Shown here in pieces: positions 35,401 through 44,148 of a stretch of DNA of 64,000 nucleotides. Source of the stretch: VRUE01 sp963732225 (GTDB lineage: Bacteria > Actinomycetota > Thermoleophilia > Solirubrobacterales > 70-9); assembly GCA_963732225.1 (NCBI GenBank), contig CAVSYR010000005.1, positions 1 through 64,000 of the forward strand, read 5' to 3'. The position numbers and the translations under genes were made by a program. The notes beneath the pieces are model-generated. The model did no database searches. It was not told the origin of the DNA and was given only the letters and a program-made list of their open reading frames with translations. Each line of letters begins with the position of its first letter. Positions within the stretch are counted from its first letter, which is position 1.

Positions 35401-36615
35401 TCAGGCGGGCGTGTGAGCGCGGCCCAGCTGTTCGATCAGCTCGGCGCCACGCTCGGCGCCGTCGTGCTCTCGGGCCCAGGCGGCCAGCTCGCCGGCGCGG
35501 GCGGCGAACGAGCGGTCCTCCAGTAGGCGCTGCGCGGCCCAGCGCAGCGGTGCGGGCTGGCAGAGGCGCCAAGGAATCGAGAGGCCGCAGCCGGCCCAGT
35601 CGACCCGCATCGCGGTCTCGCTCATGTCGCCGATGATCGGGCAGATCAGCACCGGGGTGCCCGCGCTGAGGGCGCGCGCGACGGTGCCGTGGCCGCCGTG
35701 GGAGATCACCAGCGAGGCGATTGGCATCAGCTGGCTGTAGCTGAGCCAGTCGACCAGGACGGCGTTGGCAGGGACCTCGATCGGGCGCTGCGGGACGACG
35801 CGGTTGGTGGTCGCGACCACCCGCACCGGCTCGTCCGCGAGTGCCGCCAGCGCGGTGCGGACCAGGTGGTTTTCGGAGTCGTGCGCGGTGCTGGGCGCGA
35901 CGAGGACGAGTGGCGCTTCGCCGGGGGGCAGCTCGATGTCGGGGTGCGGAATCTCGAAGCTCATCGGGCCGGTGATCTCGACCCCGGTGGGCCACTGGCG
36001 CGGGTACTCGAGCTGCGGGAAGGTGGCGACCAGCGCCAGCTCGCTACTGATGCCGCCGTGGAAGCGCTCGACCGGCGGCAGGTCGAGGCGCTGGCGCTGG
36101 CGGTTGAGGTCGCGCCGGCCGTGCTCGAGGCCGATGTTGAGGGCGCGCTGTCCGGTGCGCCAGACAGCGCGTCCCAGCGATGTGCGCGGCGGCTTCAAGC
36201 CGATCGCGAAGAAGGGCAGGCCGGGCTCGACCACCGGGTAGATGTGGGGGATCAGGGTCGCCAGGGGCACGCCGGCCTTCTCGGCTGCCAGCGACGGCGC
36301 CAGGGTGAGGATGTCGCTGACGACGACGTGCGGTTGCATTTCCTCGAGCAGCGGCAGCAGCGCCCGTGCCGCCTCTGCCGCGTGTTCACCCTCGGCGGAG
36401 TCGGGATCGGGCGGGGGGAACATGCGGTATTCCTCGGCCGCGGCAAAGCCAAGTCCAGCGCCCTCGACGGCGGCCCGCCGCTCCTCCCAGGTCTCGATCG
36501 TGACCTCGTGACCACGCCCAAGCAGCGCCCGGCCCAGCGCGATCGCCGGGAAGACGTGCCCCGGGTCGCCGAAGGCCGCGACCAGGAGGCGAAGGCCACC
36601 TCCGCTGCCCGTCAA
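35401..36615 (-). CDS. Glycosyltransferase of the UGT/MGT type (GT1)
   Basis: About 404 residues from TTG 36615; an ATG at 36681 would overlap the upstream gene and add an unlikely N-terminus. GT-B fold: LRLLVAAFGDPGHVFPAIAL at the N-terminus, LVLVAPSTAHDSENH and a C-terminal nucleotide-sugar region VLVDWLSYSQLMPIAS then LVISHGGHGTVARALSAGTP. It matches macrolide and sterol glycosyltransferases; acceptor unknown. It follows the SDR gene by 13 bp, so the two may act in one modification pathway. It converges on tRNA-Asn. Confidence 0.88.
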   Translation of the reverse strand: MTGSGGGLRLLVAAFGDPGHVFPAIALGRALLGRGHEVTIETWEERRAAVEGAGLGFAAAEEYRMFPPPDPDSAEGEHAAEAARALLPLLEEMQPHVVVSDILTLAPSLAAEKAGVPLATLIPHIYPVVEPGLPFFAIGLKPPRTSLGRAVWRTGQRALNIGLEHGRRDLNRQRQRLDLPPVERFHGGISSELALVATFPQLEYPRQWPTGVEITGPMSFEIPHPDIELPPGEAPLVLVAPSTAHDSENHLVRTALAALADEPVRVVATTNRVVPQRPIEVPANAVLVDWLSYSQLMPIASLVISHGGHGTVARALSAGTPVLICPIIGDMSETAMRVDWAGCGLSIPWRLCQPAPLRWAAQRLLEDRSFAARAGELAAWAREHDGAERGAELIEQLGRAHTPA

Positions 36616-36628
36616 TGCACTGCGCCCG

Positions 36629-37360
36629 CTAGGGGGTATCGAGACCCTCTCCCGGCCGCGTGAAGACGATCTCCGGCACATGGCAGTTGCGCGAGGTGTG
36701 CAGCAGGAAGCGGACCGCCTCGCCGAGATCCTCGGGGCGAATCATTTCCTCGCCCGGGACCTGGCCCTTGGCGAACTCGGTCATCGGCGTGTCAACGAAG
36801 CCGGGCGCCAGTGCCGTGCACTGGATGCCGCCGCCTCCCACCTCGCGGTGGGTCGACTGGGTGAAGTTGATCACCGCGGCCTTGGTCGCGGCGTAGATCG
36901 AGAGCCAGGCCTGGCCGCCCTTGCCGGCGATCGAGGCGGTGTTGACGATCAGTGCCTTGCCGTGCTCCGCACCGGCCTGTTTGAGCATCGGCAGGCCCTC
37001 GCGGGTGCCGATGATCAGGGCGCGCAGGTTGACGCCGAGCTGCATGTCCAAGTGCTTGGTCTGGATTTCCTCCATCGGCGCTCCGATGCCGACGCCGGCG
37101 TTGTTCATCAGCACGTCGAGCCGGCCGTAGGCCTCGCGGTGCTTGGCGAAGACGCCGACCACTTCGTCCTCATCGGTCATGTTGGCGGCGACCGTCTGCA
37201 GCTCAATCCCGTCGGCACGGAGGCCCTCGGCGGCACTCTCGAGCTTGTCGGGACGCCGCGCCGAGATGGTCAGGGCGTAGCCTTCCTCGCCGAGCACGCG
37301 GGCAATCGCCAGCCCGATGCCGCTCGACGCTCCGGTGATCAATGCCGCTCGCTCCGCCAA
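36629..37360 (-). CDS. Short-chain dehydrogenase/reductase
   Basis: 243 residues from TTG with AGGAGAGGG upstream. Classical SDR: cofactor loop TGASSGIG, ARRPDKL (Arg after beta2 suggests NADP(H)), NNAGVG, catalytic Ser in NTASIAGKGG, YAATK (Tyr-xxx-Lys) and PGFVDTPM. It reduces or oxidises an unknown alcohol or ketone. It is the first gene of a two-gene unit with the downstream glycosyltransferase and is divergent from the lipoprotein gene at 37468. Confidence 0.93.
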   Translation of the reverse strand: MAERAALITGASSGIGLAIARVLGEEGYALTISARRPDKLESAAEGLRADGIELQTVAANMTDEDEVVGVFAKHREAYGRLDVLMNNAGVGIGAPMEEIQTKHLDMQLGVNLRALIIGTREGLPMLKQAGAEHGKALIVNTASIAGKGGQAWLSIYAATKAAVINFTQSTHREVGGGGIQCTALAPGFVDTPMTEFAKGQVPGEEMIRPEDLGEAVRFLLHTSRNCHVPEIVFTRPGEGLDTP

Positions 37361-37454
37361 GACCCTCTCCTTTTCGCTCGACAGCTTTCGCAGCTGACCC
37401 TATCTCGCGTCACCAGGGCGCGTGGGATCGCTACGGCCGGGACGGCGGCGTGAA

Positions 37455-37460
37455 TAACAT
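37455..37460 (+). promoter_or_regulatory. -10 hexamer of the thioredoxin-fold lipoprotein gene, leaderless type
   Basis: TAACAT, 7 nt before ATG 37468. The ATG at 37459 overlaps the hexamer itself, which favours 37468. Confidence 0.45.
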
Positions 37461-37467
37461 GCCGCCG

Positions 37468-38553
37468 ATGCTCTCTCGCCGAGCCCTCGCTGTTCTTGCC
37501 TGCCTGCTCGCCATCGCGGCGGTTGCGCTGTCGGGCTGCGGCGGTGGCTCCGATGGGACCACCGGCTCCTCGGGCTCGGGCGAAAGTCGTCCCGCACCGC
37601 CGAAGAGCTCGTTCCCCAGCGCCACGGGCAAGAGCCTCAAGCAGGTGATTGAAACCGCTGATGCGCCCTCGAACCTGGTCGTCTCCCCGGCGGCGCTGGT
37701 CTACTACAAGGGCGAGAACCGTTACACCTTCGGCGTCTTCCAGCGCGATCGCACGCAGGTCCCAGACGCCGATGTCGCTCTCTACTTCGCCAAGGTGCCG
37801 TCCGGCAAAGCGGCCGGCACAAACGGTGGATTCGACTCGCCAGCGGGTTCCACCAGCGCCAAGAAAGCCGAAGAAAAGGCCTTGGACGAGCCGGCGGTTG
37901 GTCCCTTCCCGGCCAAGATCGAAAGCCTGCAGACCGAGCCCGCCTTTCGTGCCCAGACCACGACCAGCGATCCCAACGCCGCCACGGTTGTCTACTCGAC
38001 CAATGTCGACTTCCCGAGCAACGGCGAGTGGCGCATCGCGGCGCTGATCAAAAAGGACGGCGAAACAACGGGATCGCTGCTGCCGAGCGCGGTCGTCGGT
38101 ACCTACACCAAGATCCCGCGGGTGGGGGAGAAAGCGCCGTTGATTCACACGCCGACGCCCGCCGACGTCGGCAACGACCTCTCCAAAATCACCACCCGCA
38201 TCCCGCCGGACACGCAGCACGAAGTCGATTACGCGGATGTCTACGGCAAGGAACCAATCGTCTTGCTGTTCGCCACGCCGCAGTTTTGCCAGAGCCGCGT
38301 CTGTGGGCCGGTTGTCGACGTCGCCGAGCAGCTCAAGCAGCTCTACGGCGACAAGGCCGCTTTCATCCATATGGAGATCTACAACGACAACGACCCGAGC
38401 AAGGATGTGCGCCCCCAGGTGCGCGCCTTCCACCTGCCCAGTGAGCCGTGGTTGTTCGCGATCGGCCGAGATGGAAGGATCAAGAACGTGATCGAGGGCG
38501 CCTTCGGCGTCGAAGAACTGACCAGCGTGGTGAAGGGACTGACCGCAGAATGA
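37468..38553 (+). CDS. Lipoprotein with a thioredoxin-like domain
   Basis: 361 residues. Lipoprotein signal (MLSRRALAVLACLLAIAAVA, lipobox LSGC with Cys24), Ser/Gly linker, an N-terminal domain of about 180 residues, then a thioredoxin/SCO-like domain: GKEPIVLLFATPQFCQSRVC with Cys274 and Cys279 separated by four residues, and LPSEPWLFAIGRDGRIKNVI at the end. The spacing of the two Cys is not that of classical thioredoxin (CxxC). It probably acts in redox or metal handling outside the membrane. Its stop overlaps the start of an HPt protein. Confidence 0.8.
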   Translation: MLSRRALAVLACLLAIAAVALSGCGGGSDGTTGSSGSGESRPAPPKSSFPSATGKSLKQVIETADAPSNLVVSPAALVYYKGENRYTFGVFQRDRTQVPDADVALYFAKVPSGKAAGTNGGFDSPAGSTSAKKAEEKALDEPAVGPFPAKIESLQTEPAFRAQTTTSDPNAATVVYSTNVDFPSNGEWRIAALIKKDGETTGSLLPSAVVGTYTKIPRVGEKAPLIHTPTPADVGNDLSKITTRIPPDTQHEVDYADVYGKEPIVLLFATPQFCQSRVCGPVVDVAEQLKQLYGDKAAFIHMEIYNDNDPSKDVRPQVRAFHLPSEPWLFAIGRDGRIKNVIEGAFGVEELTSVVKGLTAE

Positions 38554-38921
38554 GTGAGAAGACGAGCCCAAGCCCCGATGCTGAGCTGCTGGCCTCCTTC
38601 GCCGAGGAGGCAAAACGCCGCTGCGACGTGATCGCGGCCGGCCTGGCCACAGAGACCACCGACTTCGAGACGATGCGGATCGAGGCCCACGCCCTGCGCG
38701 GCGCCGCTGGCGTGATCGGCCTGCGGCGCCTCGCCGAGCTGGCCGGCCTGATGGAATCCGACCTCGCCGAAGCGAAGAAGACCGGCTCGATCCGCGGCGG
38801 CCGCACCCACCAGATCGCCGACGCTGCCAAAGCAATATCCGAGGGCGCCGCAGCCGCGGCCAAAGGCGAAGAGGAGCCCCCCGACGTCGGCCGCTCCCTG
38901 GCGCAGCTCTTCAGCGCCTAG
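38550..38921 (+). CDS. HPt (histidine phosphotransfer) domain protein
   Basis: 123 residues, translationally coupled (ATGA) to the lipoprotein gene. IEAHALRGAAGVIGLRRLAE carries the phospho-accepting His47 in the usual HxLKG-like context. The protein is a four-helix bundle candidate with an acidic C-terminus. No histidine kinase or response regulator is adjacent, so the phosphorelay partners must be elsewhere. The pairing with an exported redox protein is unexpected. Confidence 0.75.
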   Translation: MSEKTSPSPDAELLASFAEEAKRRCDVIAAGLATETTDFETMRIEAHALRGAAGVIGLRRLAELAGLMESDLAEAKKTGSIRGGRTHQIADAAKAISEGAAAAAKGEEEPPDVGRSLAQLFSA

Positions 38922-38941
38922 CGCTACCCTCCCCAGCCAAC

Positions 38942-39015
<74 letters not shown>

Positions 39016-39080
39016 TAGGACGCACCGTCGTCGCTCGGTGTCTCTTTTCGCGCAAAGCGGCACCCAGCACCTAACCCGAA

Positions 39081-39506
39081 CTAGGACACGTAGGCCTTGC
39101 GCACCATGGCGGCCGTCCATCGGTTCGTGCCGTGGGCCGGGGGAACATCCTTGCGGTTCAGGGTCTCGGCGATCTCGGCGAGGGACTTGCCTTTCGCGAG
39201 CAGCGTCCGGATCTGCGTCCGCCATCCGTAGTCCCGGTTGTTGCACCAGGTGTGGGACAGGCGAACGTTCTCGGGGACGAGCTTCCCGCCGGCCGACTTA
39301 AGGATCGGGTAGTGGTCGCGCGAGGGCGTCCACTTATTGCCCGGCGTCCCGACCGGATCGAACTCGCTGCGCCCCTTGTGGTAGTAGCACTGCGGCATCT
39401 CGCACCTCAGGGCGAGGAGCTGGCCGCGCTCGGCCATCTGCACAAGGACATTTACATTCTTTACGCCGAGCTTGCGGAGTTGGTCCGCGACCGATTTATT
39501 CGCCAT
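39081..39506 (-). CDS. HNH-type endonuclease-like protein inside the tRNA-Met element
   Basis: 141 residues from ATG 39506 (AGGA upstream; an earlier in-frame start at 39566 is less likely). A Cys pair (CEMPQC, 35-40), then SRDHYPILKSAGGKLVPENV (Asp64-His65) and RLSHTWCNN (His85, Cys88-Asn89) follow the HNH pattern. The C-terminal part SLAEIAETLNRKDVPPAHGT then NRWTAAMVRKA resembles the DNA-binding helix of large serine recombinases. It lies between the two attachment repeats and is the only gene left there. Confidence 0.65.
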   Translation of the reverse strand: MANKSVADQLRKLGVKNVNVLVQMAERGQLLALRCEMPQCYYHKGRSEFDPVGTPGNKWTPSRDHYPILKSAGGKLVPENVRLSHTWCNNRDYGWRTQIRTLLAKGKSLAEIAETLNRKDVPPAHGTNRWTAAMVRKAYVS

Positions 39507-39780
39507 GCGCTGATCCTGACACAAGAGCCGAGCCACCCCAGCGCGCGTCCGCGATGGTTCTAACAATGCGTCAGCCGCTTCTCCTTTTCATGCAACCCAG
39601 TAAACGGGAGCTCGGCGCGGTTACTGCTCTCGCGTGGAAGCGACAGTGCGAGATGCTCGACTGATGCGCGCCGAAACTTGGTCCCGAAATTGGTCCCCGA
39701 CTCCACCGAACTCAGCGGAACTCCTTGGACGTGATTCGCTCTCCTGGGCCAGATTCGGCTCTATAGACAGGTTCCGGCTC

Positions 39781-39822
39781 GACTCATAATCCGTCGGTCG
39801 AAGGTTCGAGTCCTTCCCGCCC
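39781..39822 (+). repeat. Attachment-site repeat, right copy (tRNA-Met 3' half)
   Basis: An exact 42-bp copy of 38972-39013 with no tRNA 5' half before it. It is preceded by ATTGGTCCCCGA-type sequence often found near integrase gene ends. The distance between the two copies (809 bp) defines a small residual element. Confidence 0.9.
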
Positions 39823-39871
39823 ACTTACTCGGGCATAGCCAGCACAGCTTCTTTGCGAGCTGCGCGGCCCG

Positions 39872-40348
39872 CTATACAGAGTCAGGCAACGAACTTTCGC
39901 GACGCTTAGAGCGAACCCACTCCCATACTGCGCGCAACAGCAAGCCGACGGAAAGGAATGCTGCCTCCAGCGCGATTCCGGCAAGCACGAACAAGACATA
40001 GAGAGCAGGCTGGTCGGAGAAGCTGGATGGGCCGATGGACTCTTCGCGCCAAGGTGGCACATAGTCGGTCATGTTGTAGAGATAGACGGTGACGGCGGCG
40101 GGAGCAATTGCCGGGAGGAGAGCCCACCACCGATAGATCAGGAACACGCTGAGGATGGCGAGCCCGTATATCACCAAGTTGCTGTGGTCCCAGATGCCTT
40201 GAAGGGCATCGGGTGGGCTTATGTTGAATGCGTGTCCGTAGGCGTCAGCGCCGAGCACCAGCGCGGTTGCCAGCATGATGGCTACTCGGAAGCGGTTAGA
40301 CATCAGGTTTGTATTCACCTCCAGTGAGATCGGTTTTTCTGGACTCAT
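39872..40348 (-). CDS. Small integral membrane protein
   Basis: 158 residues with four hydrophobic helices: VAIMLATALVLGADAYG, LVIYGLAILSVFLIYRWWAL with IAPAAVTVYLY, and LYVLFVLAGIALEAAFLSVG. The C-terminal tail is basic (RSKRRES). Its ATG overlaps the stop of the DUF3999 gene (ATGA), so it is the third gene of the DUF2339-DUF3999 unit. Function unknown. Confidence 0.75.
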   Translation of the reverse strand: MSPEKPISLEVNTNLMSNRFRVAIMLATALVLGADAYGHAFNISPPDALQGIWDHSNLVIYGLAILSVFLIYRWWALLPAIAPAAVTVYLYNMTDYVPPWREESIGPSSFSDQPALYVLFVLAGIALEAAFLSVGLLLRAVWEWVRSKRRESSLPDSV

Positions 40349-41559
40349 GCTCGCTTCCTCAGTGCGAGCAGGCCGACCGCACCCAGGGCGAGAGCGGCCA
40401 GCGCGAGGGCAGCGGTGACGAGCCCTGGATTGCGCGCCGCGAACGAGCGCCTGTCCGGGGGCGGCTCGAAGCTCGGATTTTCGCGCTCGGGCCCCAGTCG
40501 ACCCGGCACGGCGTGTGCGATTCCGAGGGCGCTGATCGGCAGGCGAGCGAAGTCATAGTCGGGGGCGCTCACGTTCGAGCTTCCGGAATAGACGGTGTAA
40601 GGAGAGGGGTGGCCACCCTCGAGCAGGAGAGCGCGTGAGCGACCCCACGCTGAGACTTCGATTTCGCGCAGCGGCGCGTCATCGCCGTTATCGATCTCGA
40701 TCCGGATATAGCGGTGATGCGCTCCGATTAGGATCGGCGCCGCGGCGGAGCCGGGGAAACGGAAGATCCTGGCCGCGGCCAGCGGCACGAATCGCGATCG
40801 AGAGTTCGAGCCGAGGATCGCCACGGGGCGCTCGTAGCGCGCGGTCCGTGCGGTGATTCGAAGCTCGTCGACGGGAACGTCGCGGAATCCAAGATCGAGG
40901 GTGACGATCGTGCGTCTCCCGTCCTGGCGCAGCGATATCGACCTGGGAGCGCGCCGCACGAGCCGCGGTCGCTCGCCGGCGCCCGAAACACTCGCGCCGG
41001 TGATGCGGCTGACCCCGCGGGCTCTGATCAGCAGGTAGCGGAAGTCGCTCGGCGGGAAGACGGCGACCGTGCTCCGCGCCGGCTGCGCCCCGCGGGCATC
41101 GTAGATCCCGGTTGTCGAGAGCCGCGTGAACGGGCCATCTCGATCGTTGGCTCCAAGGACTGTCGCGCGACCGACGAAGCCCCGGTCCGGGATCTCGAGA
41201 GCAACGCGGTTGCGGACCCTCCGCTGCGCCCCGAGGTCGAGGAGGGCGACGGCGAAGCGCCCCTGGCGGCCGTTGTTCAGAACAGGCACCGCCTCGGGTG
41301 CGGCGCTCTGGCCGCTTCGGGCTGATCGCCAGGGCACCTCGCGCCCGCGCGCGTCTGCGATCCGCAGGTCGGCGAAGCCGGGTTGCGAGTGCTCGAAAAG
41401 CGCCCCGTCGGGCTCGACCAGGACGGGCTTACCGTCGGGTTCCGCGAGCAGTGGCCGCGCGTAGCGGAAGTCGGCCTGGTCGACCTCGGCCGCGGCGGCC
41501 GACTGGACGCCGGTGGCAAGCGACATGAGCAGGGCAATGGAGAGGGCGATGCGTCTCAT
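40345..41559 (-). CDS. DUF3999-family exported protein
   Basis: 404 residues. A signal peptide (MRRIALSIALLMSLATGVQS, cleavage after AAAA) leads into an extracytoplasmic beta-rich region (DFRYARPLLAEPDGKPVLVE, FADLRIADARGREVPW), with a C-terminal anchor (LVTAALALAALALGAVGLLA) and LRKRA tail. DUF3999 is usually found beside a DUF2339 membrane protein, as here; the pair's function is unknown. The start overlaps the upstream stop by 4 nt. Unlike other exported proteins in the window, it uses GAG about as often as GAA. Confidence 0.85.
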   Translation of the reverse strand: MRRIALSIALLMSLATGVQSAAAAEVDQADFRYARPLLAEPDGKPVLVEPDGALFEHSQPGFADLRIADARGREVPWRSARSGQSAAPEAVPVLNNGRQGRFAVALLDLGAQRRVRNRVALEIPDRGFVGRATVLGANDRDGPFTRLSTTGIYDARGAQPARSTVAVFPPSDFRYLLIRARGVSRITGASVSGAGERPRLVRRAPRSISLRQDGRRTIVTLDLGFRDVPVDELRITARTARYERPVAILGSNSRSRFVPLAAARIFRFPGSAAAPILIGAHHRYIRIEIDNGDDAPLREIEVSAWGRSRALLLEGGHPSPYTVYSGSSNVSAPDYDFARLPISALGIAHAVPGRLGPERENPSFEPPPDRRSFAARNPGLVTAALALAALALGAVGLLALRKRA

Positions 41560-43337
41560 CGGGCCACCTCCTCGGCGTCGCCGCTCACGCCGACCTGGAT
41601 CCGCTGGTAGGCGAAGGCGCCGACGAGCAGAAGCACCCCGAGCGCGATGAAGGAGAGCACCCGCGAGAGCTCGTCGAGCTCGGCCATGTCGTAGGTGTAG
41701 ACCTTGGTGATAGCGAGCGCGAGCAGCGCCAGTCCGCCGAGGCGGAGGTGCTTGACATCGCGCAGCAGCCCGTAGACGACCGCGCCGAGGCCGGTCAGCG
41801 TCCAGAAGGCCGAGAGCAGGACCTGGCCCATCTGTCGTGAATCCCCCGAGTCGGTAACTCCGACCGTGTCGACGATCGCTACCGAGGCGAGGTAGACGAG
41901 CGCGGCAGCGCCCATGCCTTCGCATGCTTGGACCACTCGGGGGCCGAAGTCGCGCAGGGTGAACCGGCCGTAGAACGCAACGGCGGCGCAGACGCCGAGA
42001 CCGACGAGCGCGCCGGCGAGATCGTCGACGCCGGAGAAGATCGCTCCGGGTGGCGCTTCGAAGGCGAGCACGTGCCCGAGGGCAAGGCCGAAGTACGTGC
42101 CCGCCGCAATCAGGAGGCGCTCGGCGTTTGAGCCGTAAGGTTTTGGCTCCCTGCTTGCGCGGCTTGCCAGGTGCGCAAGCGCGGCAGCCTGTATTGCCCA
42201 GCCGATCACGAGGGCGGGGCCGTCGAGGGCGTCGGCGAAGCCGAGTGCCGAGAGGCCGAGGCCGACGGCGAGGAGCAGCTGACCGATCTCGCGGTTGATC
42301 GCCCGGCGGAGCGCAAATGCACCAAGCAGGATGTGGCTCGCGGCAAGCCCAAGAAGCCACGCGACGGCGGCATTCGGATGCCCGGTTTCGCTGAGGCCGT
42401 AGTAGCCGGTGCCGGCAATCACGACTACGTTGGCGAGCAGCAGGAGCCAGGACGCGACCGGAAGCTCGTCCGGGGTTCGGGGTCGCAGCTCGTAGCCGAT
42501 CGCGGCGACAACGTAAAGCGCCCCAAAACCAACCAGCACGCCCAGTGAGGCGATCAATCTCTCGTCGTAGTTGTCGGCAAACCAGATCAGAAGCTGTGGC
42601 GCCGAGATCACGAAGGCTCCAAGCGAGAGCTCGTTCCACCGCTGCCAGAGCAGGACCCCGACGGCAGCCGTCAGGGCAATCGCCATGAAGGCGAGGGAAA
42701 GACCGGAGGCTCCGGCGCCGACCAGGATCGGCGCCAGCAGCGCGCCGAGGATCCCGATCGCGGCGACGATCATCGATTTCCAGCGAACCGCGAGCACCAC
42801 GCCGACCAACCCGACCAGGCCGGCGCAGGCAAGGCCGGCCCCTGCCGGAATCAGGTCATATATCTGCGTTCCGACCAGGACTGTCGTGTAGAGGCCGGAG
42901 AGGGCGCTCGCGACGGCTGCCAGCGCCGCCTCGGTGCGCCCCTTGCGCTCGTAGAGCCAGACTCCGGCGAGTAGGAGGGAGGTTGAGCCGACGAGGCCGA
43001 GGACGGTGCGCATCGTCTCGTCGATCCAGCCCCGGTCGATCGCGATCCCGAGCAGGAAGACGATTCCAAGCAGGATCGCGACACCGCCGATCCAGGCGAG
43101 GACGCGACCGCCGAGGATCTCCTCGAGGCCGCGCTGTGGGCGCTCGGGCCCGGTCCTGGGCGACGCCGGTCGCGCGGGGGCCGCAGCGGGGCGGGCGGCG
43201 GGTGTGTGCTGCAGGGGTGGCAACGGGGTTGCGGTGGACGGGAAGACCCGGCGCTCCATCCGCTCAAGCCGGTTCGTCAGATCTGCCAGCCGTCGTTCAT
43301 TCGACTCCAGGCGGTTTTCGACTCCTCTTTCGGTCAT
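41556..43337 (-). CDS. DUF2339-family polytopic membrane protein
   Basis: 593 residues. N-terminal coiled coil (ENRLESNERRLADLTNRLER), a Pro/Ala-rich linker and then about 15 or more hydrophobic helices beginning ILGGRVLAWIGGVAILLGIV. Typical DUF2339 architecture. It is thought to act with DUF3999, perhaps in envelope processes; this is not established. AAGGGGAGGT precedes the ATG. Its promoter region is shared with the divergent TetR gene. Confidence 0.87.
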   Translation of the reverse strand: MTERGVENRLESNERRLADLTNRLERMERRVFPSTATPLPPLQHTPAARPAAAPARPASPRTGPERPQRGLEEILGGRVLAWIGGVAILLGIVFLLGIAIDRGWIDETMRTVLGLVGSTSLLLAGVWLYERKGRTEAALAAVASALSGLYTTVLVGTQIYDLIPAGAGLACAGLVGLVGVVLAVRWKSMIVAAIGILGALLAPILVGAGASGLSLAFMAIALTAAVGVLLWQRWNELSLGAFVISAPQLLIWFADNYDERLIASLGVLVGFGALYVVAAIGYELRPRTPDELPVASWLLLLANVVVIAGTGYYGLSETGHPNAAVAWLLGLAASHILLGAFALRRAINREIGQLLLAVGLGLSALGFADALDGPALVIGWAIQAAALAHLASRASREPKPYGSNAERLLIAAGTYFGLALGHVLAFEAPPGAIFSGVDDLAGALVGLGVCAAVAFYGRFTLRDFGPRVVQACEGMGAAALVYLASVAIVDTVGVTDSGDSRQMGQVLLSAFWTLTGLGAVVYGLLRDVKHLRLGGLALLALAITKVYTYDMAELDELSRVLSFIALGVLLLVGAFAYQRIQVGVSGDAEEVAR

Positions 43338-43365
43338 GGCTACCTCCCCTTCTCGCGTTGTTTAC

Positions 43366-43413
43366 TGACCGATGGTCAACAAACTAACAAACTTGTCAAC
43401 CGATGGTCAACAA
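43366..43413. promoter_or_regulatory. Duplicated operator between the DUF2339 and TetR genes
   Basis: ACCGATGGTCAACAA occurs at 43368-43382 and again at 43399-43413, 31 bp apart (three helical turns). Each core is palindromic (TGACC-GAT-GGTCA at 43366). This is the expected form of a TetR-dimer site controlling both directions. Confidence 0.75.
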
Positions 43414-43418
43414 GCAGC

Positions 43419-43424
43419 TACAAT
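43419..43424 (+). promoter_or_regulatory. -10 hexamer of the TetR gene, leaderless type
   Basis: TACAAT, 7 nt before ATG 43432. It lies just downstream of the second operator copy, so bound repressor would block it. Confidence 0.55.
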
Positions 43425-43431
43425 GCGCCAC

Positions 43432-44034
43432 ATGACTCGCCCTGCGTACCGACGGCTTCAGGCCGATGACCGACGCCGCCAGTTGCTCGAGCGCGGCGCC
43501 GAGTTGTTTGCCAGCCACTCCTATGACGAGCTCTCGATGCGCGAGATCGCCCGCCGGGTGGGGATCTCCAAGCCGCTGCTCTACCACTACTTCCCGAGCA
43601 AGCAGGCGTTCTTCGAGGCGACGCTCGCCCAGGCTGCGGCTGAGCTGCGGGCGCGGACGGAGCCCGACCCAGACCTTCCGCCGTTCGACCAGCTGCGGGG
43701 AAGCCTCGAGGCGTTCCTCGAGCTGATCGACGACAACGCGCTTGCCTATAGCAAGCTGATGCAAAGCCTCGGCAGCGTTCCCGAGGTGCGTGAGCTGGTC
43801 GAAGGGGTCCGGACGAGAACAGCCGCTCGGATTCTCGAAGGCCTCTACCCGGACGGCGCGCCACCCAAGGCACGCGCCGCCGTGCACGGCTGGCTCTGGT
43901 TCATGGACGGCGCCTGCCTGGACTGGATCGAGCACCGTGATCTTTCTCGCGAGGAGCTCCGCGATCTTTTGCTCGGAACCTTGCTCGGCACGCTCACTGC
44001 CGCGGACGCCATACCGTCCGAGGCGCTTGGGTAA
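43432..44034 (+). CDS. TetR-family transcriptional regulator
   Basis: 200 residues. The N-terminal HTH is classical: RRRQLLERGAELFASHSYDE, LSMREIARRVGISKPLLYHY then FPSKQAFFEATLA. The C-terminal ligand domain is all-helical. Start 43432 is preferred over 43423 because of the -10 at 43419. It likely represses itself and the divergent membrane operon through the duplicated operator. Ligand unknown. Confidence 0.9.
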   Translation: MTRPAYRRLQADDRRRQLLERGAELFASHSYDELSMREIARRVGISKPLLYHYFPSKQAFFEATLAQAAAELRARTEPDPDLPPFDQLRGSLEAFLELIDDNALAYSKLMQSLGSVPEVRELVEGVRTRTAARILEGLYPDGAPPKARAAVHGWLWFMDGACLDWIEHRDLSREELRDLLLGTLLGTLTAADAIPSEALG

Positions 44035-44136
44035 AAGAGGCGAGCGCCGGGCCGTTCAATCGGGCTTTCGTTTTGCACAAATGCGCATGACACCCGTCTG
44101 ATTCAGCGCGCCACGTGGTGAGGATCATCGGCGCAC

Positions 44137-44142
44137 TACGCT
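44137..44142 (+). promoter_or_regulatory. -10 hexamer, leaderless type
   Basis: TACGCT, 6 nt before ATG 44149. Confidence 0.4.
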
Positions 44143-44148
44143 TCTCGC

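Noticed and set aside
35357..35995. Minus-strand frame ending WDSNPQPRD
   Set aside because: Antisense of tRNA-Asn fused to a frame inside the glycosyltransferase gene; not a gene.
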